DNA of 64,000 nucleotides from Aureococcus anophagefferens (Eukaryota > Sar > Pelagophyceae > Pelagomonadales > Pelagomonadaceae): the NCBI RefSeq assembly GCF_000186865.1, contig NW_008705566.1, positions 1,605,699-1,669,698 on the forward strand, given 5' to 3'. How positions within the stretch are numbered: the first letter of the stretch is position 1; every line of letters begins with the position of its first letter. The position numbers were made by a program, and so were the translations under genes. Of the stretch, positions 8,289 through 17,384 are shown one piece after another. Under the pieces are notes generated by a model, which had not been told where the DNA came from, did no database searches, and worked only from the letters and a program-made list of their open reading frames with translations.

Positions 8289-9632
8289 CTACCTCGGCGC
8301 GCCGGCGCCGGCGAGCAGGGGCTCCGCGTTGATGGCGACGTCGCCCGTGAGCCGCGGCGCGCGCTCCGCGCGCTCCGCCCGCGCGAGGGCGACGCCCGCG
8401 GCCGCCGACGCCGCGAGGAGCCCCGCGCAGACGAGGAACTGGGCGCGCCGGGACGCGGCGCGCGCGAGGAGCACGGCGACGACGCACGCGTTGAGCGGGA
8501 CGCGGTAGAGCGAGTAGACCGCGGCCCGGCTCTCCTCGGGCACGACGCGCGCCTTAATTGCACCGACCAGGGGCCAGTAGCAGCCGACGCAGACCTCGAA
8601 GACCAGAAACGCGAGGAGCTTCCACCGCCGGTCGTCGAGCGCGGCCGCGGCGCCGAGGCTCAGCGCGGCCGCGGCCGAGTTCGCCGCGAAGCGCCGCGCG
8701 CCGCCGCCTTTCGCGAGGCACGAGCCGCCCATGACGCAGACCATGAACGTCGAGAAGATGAGCCCCTCCGGCGGCTCGTCCGCCCCGGCGAGCGCGGGCG
8801 TCCATAAAAAGACGAAGATGTACATGGCGCTCTCGAAGGTCGACGACGCGACGCCGCAGAGGAGCGCGCGGCCCTCGAGCGCGTCGCCGACGGCGCGGCG
8901 CCAGCGGCGCGGCCGCTCGCGGTCGCCGTAGTTCTCGTCCCACGTCGAAACGCAGGCGACGCCGCAGGCGACGAGCGCCAGGGCCGAGAGGTCGAAGGGC
9001 CAGATGTCGCCGCCGTAGTAGAGCGCGCCGGCTCGGGTCAGCGGCGCGCCGCGGTCCACGGCGGCCTGGGCGAGCTGCCCCGCGATGATGGCCGCGAGGC
9101 CATTGCCGAATTGCGCCGCGGCAAAAAGGTCCGGCAGCGCGGCGGCCTCGCCCGCCTTCGCGTGCGCGGAGACGCACCACGCCTCGAAGCTGCTGAAAAG
9201 GAGACTCGTCGCGACGCCGCCGAGGAGCCGGCCCGCGAGGCACGCGCCGTAGGCGTTCGAGTGCTTGCACGCGCAGCAGGCGACATACACGGCGCAGTAG
9301 GCGACGGCGCAGGCGCGCCGGCCCACGCGGTCCGCGAGCCCGCCGGCGAAGGTGCCGATGACCGCGGAGCTGCCGAAGCCCGCGACGAAGAGGAACGCGA
9401 TGCGCGCTTCGGAGAAGCCGTACGACGCGTAGAGCGCGTAGACGTAGGGGCCCTGGAGCCAGTCCGCGAAGAACGCGAGCAGGTAGACCACGAGGTACTT
9501 TTTTCTCAGCGCTTTGCAGGCCTGCGACGCCGGCGGGCCCTTCGAACGCGTCCAGGTCGCGGCGACGAGGCCGAAGGTGAGCGCCGACGTCACGCCGAAG
9601 GCCGCGTAGCAATAGGCGACGAAGCCGCGCAT
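8289..9632 (-). CDS. MFSD5/MOT2-like major facilitator (molybdate transporter family)
   Basis: 447 residues with about 12 hydrophobic helices. Diagnostic stretches of the MFSD5/MOT2 family are present: YLVVYLLAFFADWLQGPYVY, LADRVGRR in the first loop, RLLGGVATSLLFSSFEAW, and TFESAMYIFVFLWTP in the second half. In green algae members of this family take up molybdate with high affinity; in animals the role is less clear. The complete family core is retained, so an anion-transport role at the plasma membrane or an endomembrane is a reasonable inference. Confidence 0.88.
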   Translation of the reverse strand: MRGFVAYCYAAFGVTSALTFGLVAATWTRSKGPPASQACKALRKKYLVVYLLAFFADWLQGPYVYALYASYGFSEARIAFLFVAGFGSSAVIGTFAGGLADRVGRRACAVAYCAVYVACCACKHSNAYGACLAGRLLGGVATSLLFSSFEAWCVSAHAKAGEAAALPDLFAAAQFGNGLAAIIAGQLAQAAVDRGAPLTRAGALYYGGDIWPFDLSALALVACGVACVSTWDENYGDRERPRRWRRAVGDALEGRALLCGVASSTFESAMYIFVFLWTPALAGADEPPEGLIFSTFMVCVMGGSCLAKGGGARRFAANSAAAALSLGAAAALDDRRWKLLAFLVFEVCVGCYWPLVGAIKARVVPEESRAAVYSLYRVPLNACVVAVLLARAASRRAQFLVCAGLLAASAAAGVALARAERAERAPRLTGDVAINAEPLLAGAGAPR

Positions 9633-9834
9633 TGCTATTGAGCAGTCCGATGAGTCGAACTAGTGAACGATACCGAGCGACCGCGCGCGACTCAGCAGCG
9701 GGATTCGGCAGCCCGACGCGTCCATCGTGGAGCGGAAAGGTTGGTGTTTGACCTCGCCTTCGATGTTGAAGCCCTCGGCTCTCGATCACGAGTGAGATCC
9801 CGCCGCCGCGCGCGTCGTCGTCGCACGTTCAGAG

Positions 9835-11175
9835 ATGGCGCTCAAACTCGTTCTCGCCCTCGCTCTCGTCGCGGATGCGTTCGTCGTGCCTCGGGCGCCG
9901 CGGCTCGCGACGATGGTTCGACCGGCGCAGGAAAAGGACACGGTGGCGAGCATCCAGGAGGCGGTCGCGAGCTTCCAGGACGACATCATCAAAAAGGCAA
10001 ACGAGTGGGGCAAAGAGGTGAACAAGGAAGCGGCGCCGGCGCCGGCGCCCGCGCCGGCGCCCGCGCCCGTGGCCGTGGCCGAACCGGAGCCCGCGCCCGC
10101 GCCCGCGCCCGCCGCCGCGGCCGAGCCGGAGCCCGCGCCCGCGCCCGCGCCCGTCGCCGTCGCGCCCGTCGCCGTCGCGCCGAAGCCCGTGTTGCAGACG
10201 TCGCCGTCGCCGGCGGCTGCGAAGCAGGAGGCGGCCTTCGCCGCGATGAAGCAGGAGGCGTACGCCGCGCGGGAGGCGGAGAAGAACGCCGAGGCGCGCG
10301 TCTTGCAGATGAACGCGGCCGCGGGCGAGATCTTCGCGGCGCGGGCCGCCGCGAAGAGGAAGGCGTCCGCGACGGCGGCGCTCGTCGCCGGCGCCAAGGT
10401 CGCCGGCTTCGGCGTCGCCGTCGGCCTCGCGTCGTCGGCGCCGGTGACGTCCGCCGCGCTCCCCTTCGCGCAAAACGCCGTCGCGCTGCTGCCCGCGGGC
10501 GCCCAGGGCCTCGTCGCCCGGGTGCCCGCGGCCGCCTGGCCCGTCGTCGCCGTGTCGACCGTCGCGACGGTCCTCGCCCGGGCCCTCGCGAAGGCGGAGG
10601 CGCCGCCGCCGGTGACGTACTCGTCCGACGCCGTCCGGCGGATGAACGAGGACACCGCGCGGATCTTCGAGCGGCTCAGGCTCGCGCGGATCAAGCCGCT
10701 GTCGCCCATGGCCAAGGTCGTCCGCCTCTTCGCCTTCGGCTGCGCCGTCGGGCTCGCGGTCGACCCGGGACTCCGCGCGGCGTCTCTCGCGATCGCGAAA
10801 GACGCGGCCGCGAAGCTCGTCGCGGTCCTCGGCGTCGTCTCCGTGACCGCGGCCGCGGGCGCGACCAAGGCCGGCGTCCTCACCGCGTCGGCCCTGAAGG
10901 CCGTGCCCTTCGGCGAACCGGTCGTCGCGTTCGCGGGCAAGGCCGGCGGCGGCGCCGCGGCGGCCGCGGCCGCGGCCGCGGGCGCGGCCAAGGCCGGCGT
11001 CGTCGCCGCGGCCTGCGCCGCAAAGACGGGCGTCGTCGCCGCGGCCTGCGCCGCAAAGACGGGCGTCGTCGCCGCGGGCGGCGCCGCGAAGACGGGCGTC
11101 GCCGCCGTCGCCAAGGCCCCGGTCGCCGTCGCCACCGTCGCCTGCGTCGCCGCCGCGGCCTTCGCGAGCGCGTAG
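9835..11175 (+). CDS. Plastid-type, Ala-rich protein of unknown function
   Basis: 446 residues. It begins with a signal peptide (MALKLVLALALVADAF) followed by VVPRAPRLATMVRP, a bipartite presequence of the secondary-plastid kind with Phe at the expected +1 position. A Pro-Ala spacer (repeated PAPAPAP) leads to a coiled-coil-like segment (KQEAAFAAMKQEAYAAREAE). Two weakly similar hydrophobic halves follow, ending in three copies of AAKTGVVAA. The Ala-rich hydrophobic stretches could be membrane-associated. I do not recognise the family. Confidence 0.72.
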   Translation: MALKLVLALALVADAFVVPRAPRLATMVRPAQEKDTVASIQEAVASFQDDIIKKANEWGKEVNKEAAPAPAPAPAPAPVAVAEPEPAPAPAPAAAAEPEPAPAPAPVAVAPVAVAPKPVLQTSPSPAAAKQEAAFAAMKQEAYAAREAEKNAEARVLQMNAAAGEIFAARAAAKRKASATAALVAGAKVAGFGVAVGLASSAPVTSAALPFAQNAVALLPAGAQGLVARVPAAAWPVVAVSTVATVLARALAKAEAPPPVTYSSDAVRRMNEDTARIFERLRLARIKPLSPMAKVVRLFAFGCAVGLAVDPGLRAASLAIAKDAAAKLVAVLGVVSVTAAAGATKAGVLTASALKAVPFGEPVVAFAGKAGGGAAAAAAAAAGAAKAGVVAAACAAKTGVVAAACAAKTGVVAAGGAAKTGVAAVAKAPVAVATVACVAAAAFASA

Positions 11176-11207
11176 CTCCGGGAAAGGCGCCCTAAGAAAC
11201 TCAAAGC

Positions 11208-13118
11208 CTAGACCTCGAAGTTGTCGTCGGCGAGGCGGACGGCGTCGGCCTTGTCGTGGTGGACCTCGATCTCGTGCTCGTCGGCCTTCTCGTCCTCGGA
11301 GTCGGACGCGTTCGCGCAGCGGTGGAAGAACTCGGCGGCCTCGGCGTCCGTGGCCTTGCCGGACGCGTCGATGAAGGACGCGATGTGCTTCGAGTGGTGC
11401 GCGTCGCGCGCGTCGCTCTCGCGCCGCCGCCGGTCCTCGACGAGCTGCCGGACCTGGTTTGCGATGCTTCGCATTTTCACCGCGGCCGCGAAGAGCATCG
11501 CGGCCCCGAGCACCATGGGCAGCGCGGGCCGCATGTCGCCCCGCGCGGCGCGCGAGCCGCGGCGGTGCTGCGCGAGGTCCGACCAGCGGCCCGTGAGCGT
11601 CATGAAGGACACGAGGCTCACGGCGACGCACGGCGCGCCCACCGCGACGACGAGGATGACGACGCAGACGCCCGCGAAGCGGCCCTGCTTGTCCAGGGGC
11701 GCCTGGCTCGCCCACATGGCGCCGAGCGGGATCGTCGCCGCCGGTAGCGCTACGAAGAAGAATGCCAAAGCGACGAGGAACCCGGCGTACGACGACGCGA
11801 ACGCCGCGCCGAAGAGCGCCACCGCCAAAACGAACTGGTAGCGCGGCATGACATAAATCTCCGCCTTGTCGCCCTGCTTGAAGTGGCGGATCCACAGGAA
11901 GACGCCGATGACGAAGGGCGGCAATAAGGAAAAACCGAACTCGATGCGCTCCTCGACGGACGGGTCCAATTTGTACTGGAAGACGTTGAAGAGCGTCACG
12001 AGGTGCACCGTGAGCCCGCCGAGGAGCAAGAACAGAAACACCGTCAGGTCGTCGAGCAATTTCTCGCCCGCGGCCCAGCGCGCGCGCTGGTCCGCGAAGC
12101 CGAGCCACATCTCCGCGCGCGCCTTGGCCACGGCCTCGGCCAGGAGCTCGGCCAGGCCCGGGCCGCCCGGCACGCGCGGCTTCGACTCGGGCAGCCGCAG
12201 CGCGAGGAGCTGCGCGGCGAGCATGACCACGAGCGCCAGATAGGCGGCGCCGCGGACCTCGAGGGCGTCGCTCGCCAGCAACACGCCGCCCAAAATCTGC
12301 CCCGCGAAGGACCCGACGCCGCCGTACGCGCCTGAGCTCACGCTCCCGCTCTGGACGTCGTCCAAACCGCCGTCCGCGGCGACGGCGCGCGACAGCAATT
12401 TCGTCTGGGGCTTCGCGTCCTCGGCGCCGCCGACGGCCAGCCGCCCCAGGTCGCCGCCCGCGACGTAGAGCGTGAGGTCGAGCACGTAGAGCGACTGCGC
12501 GAACGAGTGCACGTTCGCGATCGCGCGCACGAAGTACAAGAATAAAATGAAGCCCATGTGGGCGTAGGAGCAGATCAGACACCAGAGGAAGATCTCGAAG
12601 CAATAAGACGCAAAAATGCAGGGCACGCGCGGCAGCCGGTCCGTGATCTCGCCGTGGATCATGACCAGCGACACGCGCGGCACCTCGTAGCAGACGTAGG
12701 CCAGCGCGCTGAACACGGCCAGTTTCCCCGGGTTGTCGCCGCAGACGTCCTCGACGATGTAGGACAGCAGCGGGAACTGGAGGAGCCCGCTGCCGAAGCC
12801 GAGGACTAATGAATAATGATAGTACGGCCGCAGCCGCTCGCCGACCTTGCGCCGCCGCGCCTCCTCCATGGCCTCGTTCTTCGGGCCCTTGGCCTCGTCG
12901 CCGAAGCGCGTCGGCGTCGCCATGTCCAGCGACGGCTGGTGGCTCGCGCCGCTCGGGTAGATGAAGCGCATGTCCAGCGACGGGTCGTGGACCTCTTCGA
13001 CGGAGCGGCCGACGGCGCCGGTCTTGCTGTTCTTGTAGAGCGTGCAGCCCGTCGACTCCTCGTAGCCGCAGACGCGGATGTCCTGCGGCAGCGACGACAT
13101 GGACACGCGCGAGGACAT
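11208..13118 (-). CDS. Polytopic membrane protein, probable MFS-type transporter
   Basis: 636 residues from the first true ATG at 13118 (MSSRVSMSSLPQDIR). After an N-terminal cytoplasmic region of about 100 residues there are about 12 hydrophobic segments in two groups, starting SLVLGFGSGLLQFPLLSYIV and LTVFLFLLLGGLTVHLVTLF, separated by a long loop. The tail is cytoplasmic and charged (VEDRRRRESDARDAHH). The 6+6 layout suggests a major facilitator, but no family signature identifies the substrate. A CCGCAG stands just before GACATCCGC near 13085, so a short 5' intron is possible. Confidence 0.72.
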   Translation of the reverse strand: MSSRVSMSSLPQDIRVCGYEESTGCTLYKNSKTGAVGRSVEEVHDPSLDMRFIYPSGASHQPSLDMATPTRFGDEAKGPKNEAMEEARRRKVGERLRPYYHYSLVLGFGSGLLQFPLLSYIVEDVCGDNPGKLAVFSALAYVCYEVPRVSLVMIHGEITDRLPRVPCIFASYCFEIFLWCLICSYAHMGFILFLYFVRAIANVHSFAQSLYVLDLTLYVAGGDLGRLAVGGAEDAKPQTKLLSRAVAADGGLDDVQSGSVSSGAYGGVGSFAGQILGGVLLASDALEVRGAAYLALVVMLAAQLLALRLPESKPRVPGGPGLAELLAEAVAKARAEMWLGFADQRARWAAGEKLLDDLTVFLFLLLGGLTVHLVTLFNVFQYKLDPSVEERIEFGFSLLPPFVIGVFLWIRHFKQGDKAEIYVMPRYQFVLAVALFGAAFASSYAGFLVALAFFFVALPAATIPLGAMWASQAPLDKQGRFAGVCVVILVVAVGAPCVAVSLVSFMTLTGRWSDLAQHRRGSRAARGDMRPALPMVLGAAMLFAAAVKMRSIANQVRQLVEDRRRRESDARDAHHSKHIASFIDASGKATDAEAAEFFHRCANASDSEDEKADEHEIEVHHDKADAVRLADDNFEV

Positions 13119-13385
13119 CACCAAGGCCTTCCGGGACTACCAGATGACCCAGTTCGGCAGCTGGCCCTGGCCCTCGGACGGCGTCGTCCCGGCGTCTTCC
13201 GGTTCAGCTCAGGGGGCTGCCATCGATGGGCAATTTTCGGTCGGGGGGTTGCAAGGCACCTTTATCAAGGTTGCACCAACGCAGCCGGCCGCCGAGATCT
13301 CGAGAGCAAAAGCCAGGCTTGTGCGCCGAAGCAGCAAAGCCGCGCCGCCGCGCCGCACCGCCGCCGCAGCCGCAGCACCGCGGCC
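13119..13385. promoter_or_regulatory. Divergent intergenic region between transporter and ESCRT-III genes
   Basis: About 270 bases separate two divergent start codons and should contain both promoters. I see no TATA box; short A/T-rich patches occur near 13225-13275 (GGCAATTTTCGG, TTTATCAAGGTTGC). Confidence 0.4.
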
Positions 13386-14039
13386 ATGTCCGGCTTCAAT
13401 CCCTTCGGCAAGAAGCCCACGGCCAAGGAGCAGGCCAAGCAGGTGAAGCGCGGCGTGCGGAGCTCGCAGCGGGACCTCGACCGGGAGCTGCGCGACCTCG
13501 ACCGGCGCGAGCAGCAGATCATCGCGGACCTCAAGAAGGAGGCGAAGCTCGGGCGCAGCGAGAAGGCCGTGAAGCTGCTCGCGAAGAATCTGGTCCAGCT
13601 CCGCGCGCAGCGCGAGCGCGTGCTCGGCGCCAAGGTGCAGGTCGGGTCCGTCGCGACGCAGGCGAGCGCCATGGCCGCGTCCGTCGCCGTCGCCGACAGC
13701 GTCGGCGCCGCGGGCAAGGCCATGGGCGCCATGAACAAGACGATGGCCAAGGCCAACGTCGGCCTCTCCATCGCGCAGTTCCAGCGCGAGACGGAGCGGA
13801 TGAACATGACCGAGGAGATGATGGGCGACATGCTGAGCGACGCCTTCGACACCGACGAGATCGAGGAGGAGACCGACGCCGTCGTCGACGGCGTGTTGGC
13901 CGAGATCGGCCTCGACATGACCAAGGGCATGAGCGACGCGCCGACGGCGGCGCTGCCCCAACAAGCCGCGGCGGAGCCGCAGCAGGCCGACGACGACAAG
14001 GCCCTCGCCGCGCTCCAGGCCCAGCTCAACGCGCTGTAG
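13386..14039 (+). CDS. ESCRT-III subunit, CHMP2/Vps2 type
   Basis: 217 residues, the usual size of a Snf7-superfamily protein. The basic N-terminal half (MSGFNPFGKKPTAKEQAKQV, then LDRELRDLDRREQQIIADLK) forms the membrane-binding helical core. The segment RMNMTEEMMGDMLSDAFD is typical of Vps2/CHMP2 proteins. The acidic C-terminal half ends in KALAALQAQLNAL, a MIT-interacting motif expected to bind Vps4. Such proteins polymerise on membranes and drive scission away from the cytoplasm in multivesicular-body formation, cytokinesis and repair. A second ESCRT-III-like gene lies 3.3 kb away. Confidence 0.9.
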   Translation: MSGFNPFGKKPTAKEQAKQVKRGVRSSQRDLDRELRDLDRREQQIIADLKKEAKLGRSEKAVKLLAKNLVQLRAQRERVLGAKVQVGSVATQASAMAASVAVADSVGAAGKAMGAMNKTMAKANVGLSIAQFQRETERMNMTEEMMGDMLSDAFDTDEIEEETDAVVDGVLAEIGLDMTKGMSDAPTAALPQQAAAEPQQADDDKALAALQAQLNAL

Positions 14040-14088
14040 CACGTAGTTCAATTGGTTTTAGTCGGTCGAGGAGAAAAGTACGGGGTGG

Positions 14089-16170
14089 CTACAGCTCGCC
14101 GCCCGGCGGCGTCGCCTCGAAGCGGAACTTCCCGGGGCGGCTCTCGGGCGGCTCCGAGTCGACGTCGCCCACGTCGCCCTCGTCGTCGTCGCCCGCGCTC
14201 GCCGCCGCGCGCCTCGCCGCGCGCTCCGCGGCGCGCTGCTCGCGCGCGCGCGCCGCGGCCTGCTCCGCGGCGCGCTCCTCGCGGATCTCGCGGCGCGTCC
14301 GCGGGCGGCCGTCGTCCTTCCGCGGCGGCGGCGGCGACCGCGGCGGCGGCGGCGGGTCCGTCGCCGGCGGCGGCTGCGGCGGCTCGTCGGGCTTGCGCTC
14401 GCAGATGAGCGTGCCCTGGTTGTTGCCCACGTGCTCGTCGTCCTGGCAGCCCCGCGGGTCGATGGCGGCCTCGCGGAAGTCGTCGCGGGTCTTGCCCGTG
14501 AGGCACCGCGTGCACCGGAGCACCCGGGACCCGTCGTCGTCGTCGTCGAAGGCGCAGCCCTTGCAGGAGCCCCGGTAGGAGCCGCCGGGGATGTCCGGGC
14601 CGTCGGGCCGCGGCGGCGCCTCGCGCCGCTTCCGCTCGAGGACGTCGCGCTTCCGCTCGAAGGGGTCGCCGAAGGGCTCGAAGCCAAAGTCCTCGGGGAA
14701 GTACTTGCGCGAGACGACCTCGGAGAAGGCGGCCCCCTGCTTGTTGTCGCGGCCGACGCCCCGCTCGAGGTCGTCGCCGCGGTCGTAGGCCTTGCGGAGC
14801 TTCGCGTCGGCGAGGCAGTCGTGCGCGGCGGAGACGCGCGTGAACATGGTGTTGGACCCGCCGTGGCGGTCCGGGTGGTAGACGCGCGACGCCGTGCGGT
14901 AGGCCTTGCGGAGCTCCTCGTCGCCGAAGTCGCGGCTCAGACCGAGCACCAGATAATGGTTGTGCTTGCCTTCTAAAGTGGCCGCGTCGGCCCCGTCGCC
15001 GATGGCCGACGCCGCGGCCCGCGCGGCCGCCGCGTCGAGCTGGCGCCGCTTCTCGTCGACGGCCGCGACGATCACGAGGTCCCGGAGCCCCGCGCGGTCG
15101 CGGTCGACGCGCGCCAGCCGCTCCGCGTTGCGCACGGCGCCGAGCGCGTCGCCGGCGTCGAGCGCGAGGCGCACGTCCTCTTCTAAAGCGTCGCCGAACG
15201 TCGGGAAGAGGCCGAGCGCCGCGTCGAGGCGCTCCCGCGCCTCCTCGCGGCGCCCTAAGCGCCGCAGGCAGCCCGCGTGGTGCAGCGCGCCGACGGCCGA
15301 CGCCCAGCGGTCCTCCACGGGCTCGTAGATCAAGCGCCGCCAGCCGCTCGGGTTCTCCGGGCTCTCGGCCCACGCGGCCGCGCACCCGACGAAGTCGCCC
15401 GCGCGCTTCAGCTCGTCGGCCCGGGGCGCCCGTTTCAGAGCAGCGGCGAAGGCACCCTCCGTCGGCGTCGCCGCGCCGCTCGCGTGCTCCGCGTTCTCCG
15501 GCGCCGCCAAACGGTGGAGCTGGCCCGTGTGGTCGTCGACGAAATGGCCGAGCAGCGCGTGGTCCGCGACCTGGCGGTGGTACGCGGCCTGGCGCTGGAG
15601 GCGCCGCACCATGTGGGGGTCCCCGATGTAGATGACCTGCCAGGGCAGCTCGTCAAAATCATCGTCGTCGCCGTCGCCGGCCGCGTCCGTCGCGTCCGCG
15701 GGGCCGAACGGCGGCCGCCGCTTCGCGTGCGACCACGAGTCGCCCGCGCCGGGGATGATCGTCTCGCCCGCGTGGCCGAACTTGTCGTGGCCCTTCTTGT
15801 CGACGAACATCCACTCCGTCGACTTGCGGCCCACGGCGCCGTAGCCCTCCGGGGGCCGCGCGAGGACCATCGACCACTTGCTCGCCTCGTTGTAGTACGC
15901 GAGCTGGCACTCGCGCAGCAGCGACCCGCAGGCCGCGCCGGCGCGGCTGTCCGTCGGATCCACGCGCGCGTAGACGCCGTTGAGCCCGCGCAGCGTCGAG
16001 CCGGCCACGAAGAAACCATGAGCTGGATCGCGCACCGTGCCGTAGCGCCGCGGGCCGCCGCCGCCGCCGCCGTAGGGCACGACGCCGCCGGGGCCGACGA
16101 GCTGGGCGTTTGAGGACGCGAGCAGCAGCGCGAGGCGCAGGAAAGCGCTGCAGGTCGCGCGCGCGCGCAT
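14089..16170 (-). CDS. Secreted J-domain protein with a CVNH-like lectin domain
   Basis: 693 residues starting with a signal peptide (cleavage near SSNAQ, residues 19-23). Residues 45-150 form an unrecognised domain (HGFFVAGSTLRGLNGVYARV). A helical region with TPR-like spacing follows. A J-domain spans about 403-467, with the Hsp70-stimulating HPD at 432-434 (YHPDRHGG). Residues 528-590 resemble a cyanovirin-N homology domain: GGSYRGSCKGC, LRCTRC, IDPRGCQ and NNQGTLIC match the order of its conserved positions. The tail is Pro-rich, then basic and coiled-coil-like. An ER lumenal cochaperone that binds glycans on clients is a plausible inference. The signal peptide excludes a cytosolic role. 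Confidence 0.8.
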   Translation of the reverse strand: MRARATCSAFLRLALLLASSNAQLVGPGGVVPYGGGGGGPRRYGTVRDPAHGFFVAGSTLRGLNGVYARVDPTDSRAGAACGSLLRECQLAYYNEASKWSMVLARPPEGYGAVGRKSTEWMFVDKKGHDKFGHAGETIIPGAGDSWSHAKRRPPFGPADATDAAGDGDDDDFDELPWQVIYIGDPHMVRRLQRQAAYHRQVADHALLGHFVDDHTGQLHRLAAPENAEHASGAATPTEGAFAAALKRAPRADELKRAGDFVGCAAAWAESPENPSGWRRLIYEPVEDRWASAVGALHHAGCLRRLGRREEARERLDAALGLFPTFGDALEEDVRLALDAGDALGAVRNAERLARVDRDRAGLRDLVIVAAVDEKRRQLDAAAARAAASAIGDGADAATLEGKHNHYLVLGLSRDFGDEELRKAYRTASRVYHPDRHGGSNTMFTRVSAAHDCLADAKLRKAYDRGDDLERGVGRDNKQGAAFSEVVSRKYFPEDFGFEPFGDPFERKRDVLERKRREAPPRPDGPDIPGGSYRGSCKGCAFDDDDDGSRVLRCTRCLTGKTRDDFREAAIDPRGCQDDEHVGNNQGTLICERKPDEPPQPPPATDPPPPPRSPPPPRKDDGRPRTRREIREERAAEQAAARAREQRAAERAARRAAASAGDDDEGDVGDVDSEPPESRPGKFRFEATPPGGEL

Positions 16171-16286
16171 TTCGACGGCGCGGGGCGTTCCAGCCTAGGT
16201 ATTTTTGCTTTTAGCGACCGCAACTGCGCAGCAAGGTGCCGCTCTGTAAAAGCTGCCGATTAGCATGGCAGCCCTCTCTAGGTTCG

Positions 16287-16380
16287 CTGAGAGACTTCGT
16301 GCTGAGAGACTTCGTGCTGAGAGACTTCGTGCTGAGAGACTTCGTGCTGAGAGACTTCGTGCTGAGAGACTTCGTGCTGC
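16287..16380 (+). repeat. 15-bp tandem repeat, about six copies
   Basis: The unit GCTGAGAGACTTCGT is repeated head to tail about six times almost perfectly, followed after a short break by a diverged copy (GCTGAGAGGCTTCGT). It lies in the 270-base divergent region between the J-domain/CVNH gene and the SGNH hydrolase gene, about 60 bases upstream of the latter's ATG, so it is likely 5' UTR or promoter sequence. Confidence 0.95.
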
Positions 16381-16440
16381 AGACCGCTGAGAGGCTTCGT
16401 GCTGCAATTCTTGCGACAGGCAGCCTCCGCAGCCAAACAT

Positions 16441-17355
16441 ATGAGCAGCAACGAGGAGCAGGCGAGCCCGAGGCCCATCGAGTGGTTCTGGATCGCCGCG
16501 TTCCGCCGAGACGCCTGGCTCGCGCAGCATCGCGCGAACGCTTCAAAAGCAACAGGCCGCGAGCGCGTCGTCCTGCTCGGCGACTCGATCACGGAAGGCT
16601 GGTCCGTGCCAATCCCATTCGCGTGGTATCGCGCGCTCGCGCTGGACCACCGGTCCGCGGGCGCGCTGGGCCCCGGCACGGCGGGCGTCTGGAAGGGCCT
16701 GCTGCACCAGTTCGCGGCGATCTGGGTCTGGTTCCTCGCGTTCCCCTTCGGCCGGCGCGCGCGCGTCGCGGCGCTCGCGCTCGTCCTCCGGCGCGTCCTC
16801 GACCACCGCCGCGACGCGTTCCGGCGCCTCGCGGACGACCTCGGCGGCGACGACGCCGTGGTGAACATGGGCGTCGGCGGCGACCGGACGCGGCACGTGC
16901 TCTGGCGCGTCGAACGCGGCGAGCTCGACGGCGCGATCTCGCCGCGGCTGCGGGCCGTCGTCGTGGTCGTCGGCGTGAACAATCTGGTCTTCGGCGAGGA
17001 CGCGCCTCCGGCCGTCGCCGCGAAGATGCTCGGCGTCGCGCGCGCGGTCGAGGCGCGGACGCCGGAGGCCGTCTCCGTCTTCCTGGCGGCGTTGACGCCC
17101 GTGGACAGCCCCAAGGGTCCCGTGACGCCGGCCATGGCGCAGGCCTGCAACGACGCGCTGGCGCGCGAGCGCCGCGACGCGGGGCTCACGCGGACGACGA
17201 TCCTCGACTTCGAGAAGGCGCTCGCCCGCGCGGGGACGCGCCCGCCGGAGCCCCTCGACGCGCTATCGCCGGACAGGCTCCACCTCAACGAGCGGGGCTA
17301 CGCGGCCCTCGCGACGGCGCTCGTCCACGGCATACAAAAGGCGCTTAAGCTTTAG
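16441..17355 (+). CDS. SGNH/GDSL hydrolase, PAF-acetylhydrolase-like
   Basis: 304 residues from the ATG at 16441. SGNH blocks are complete: VVLLGDSITEGW (Ser nucleophile), NMGVGGDRTRHVLWRVERGE (Gly), VVVVGVNNL (Asn) and SPDRLHLNERGY (Asp/His). The wording of these blocks is that of the platelet-activating-factor acetylhydrolase alpha-subunit group. A hydrophobic insert (AAIWVWFLAFPFG) between the first two blocks may bind a membrane or lipid. Predicted function: ester hydrolysis of a lipid or acetylated carbohydrate in the cytoplasm, as no signal peptide is present. Confidence 0.85.
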   Translation: MSSNEEQASPRPIEWFWIAAFRRDAWLAQHRANASKATGRERVVLLGDSITEGWSVPIPFAWYRALALDHRSAGALGPGTAGVWKGLLHQFAAIWVWFLAFPFGRRARVAALALVLRRVLDHRRDAFRRLADDLGGDDAVVNMGVGGDRTRHVLWRVERGELDGAISPRLRAVVVVVGVNNLVFGEDAPPAVAAKMLGVARAVEARTPEAVSVFLAALTPVDSPKGPVTPAMAQACNDALARERRDAGLTRTTILDFEKALARAGTRPPEPLDALSPDRLHLNERGYAALATALVHGIQKALKL

Positions 17356-17384
17356 CTAGCTCGCCGTCCACTACAAAAGGCGCT

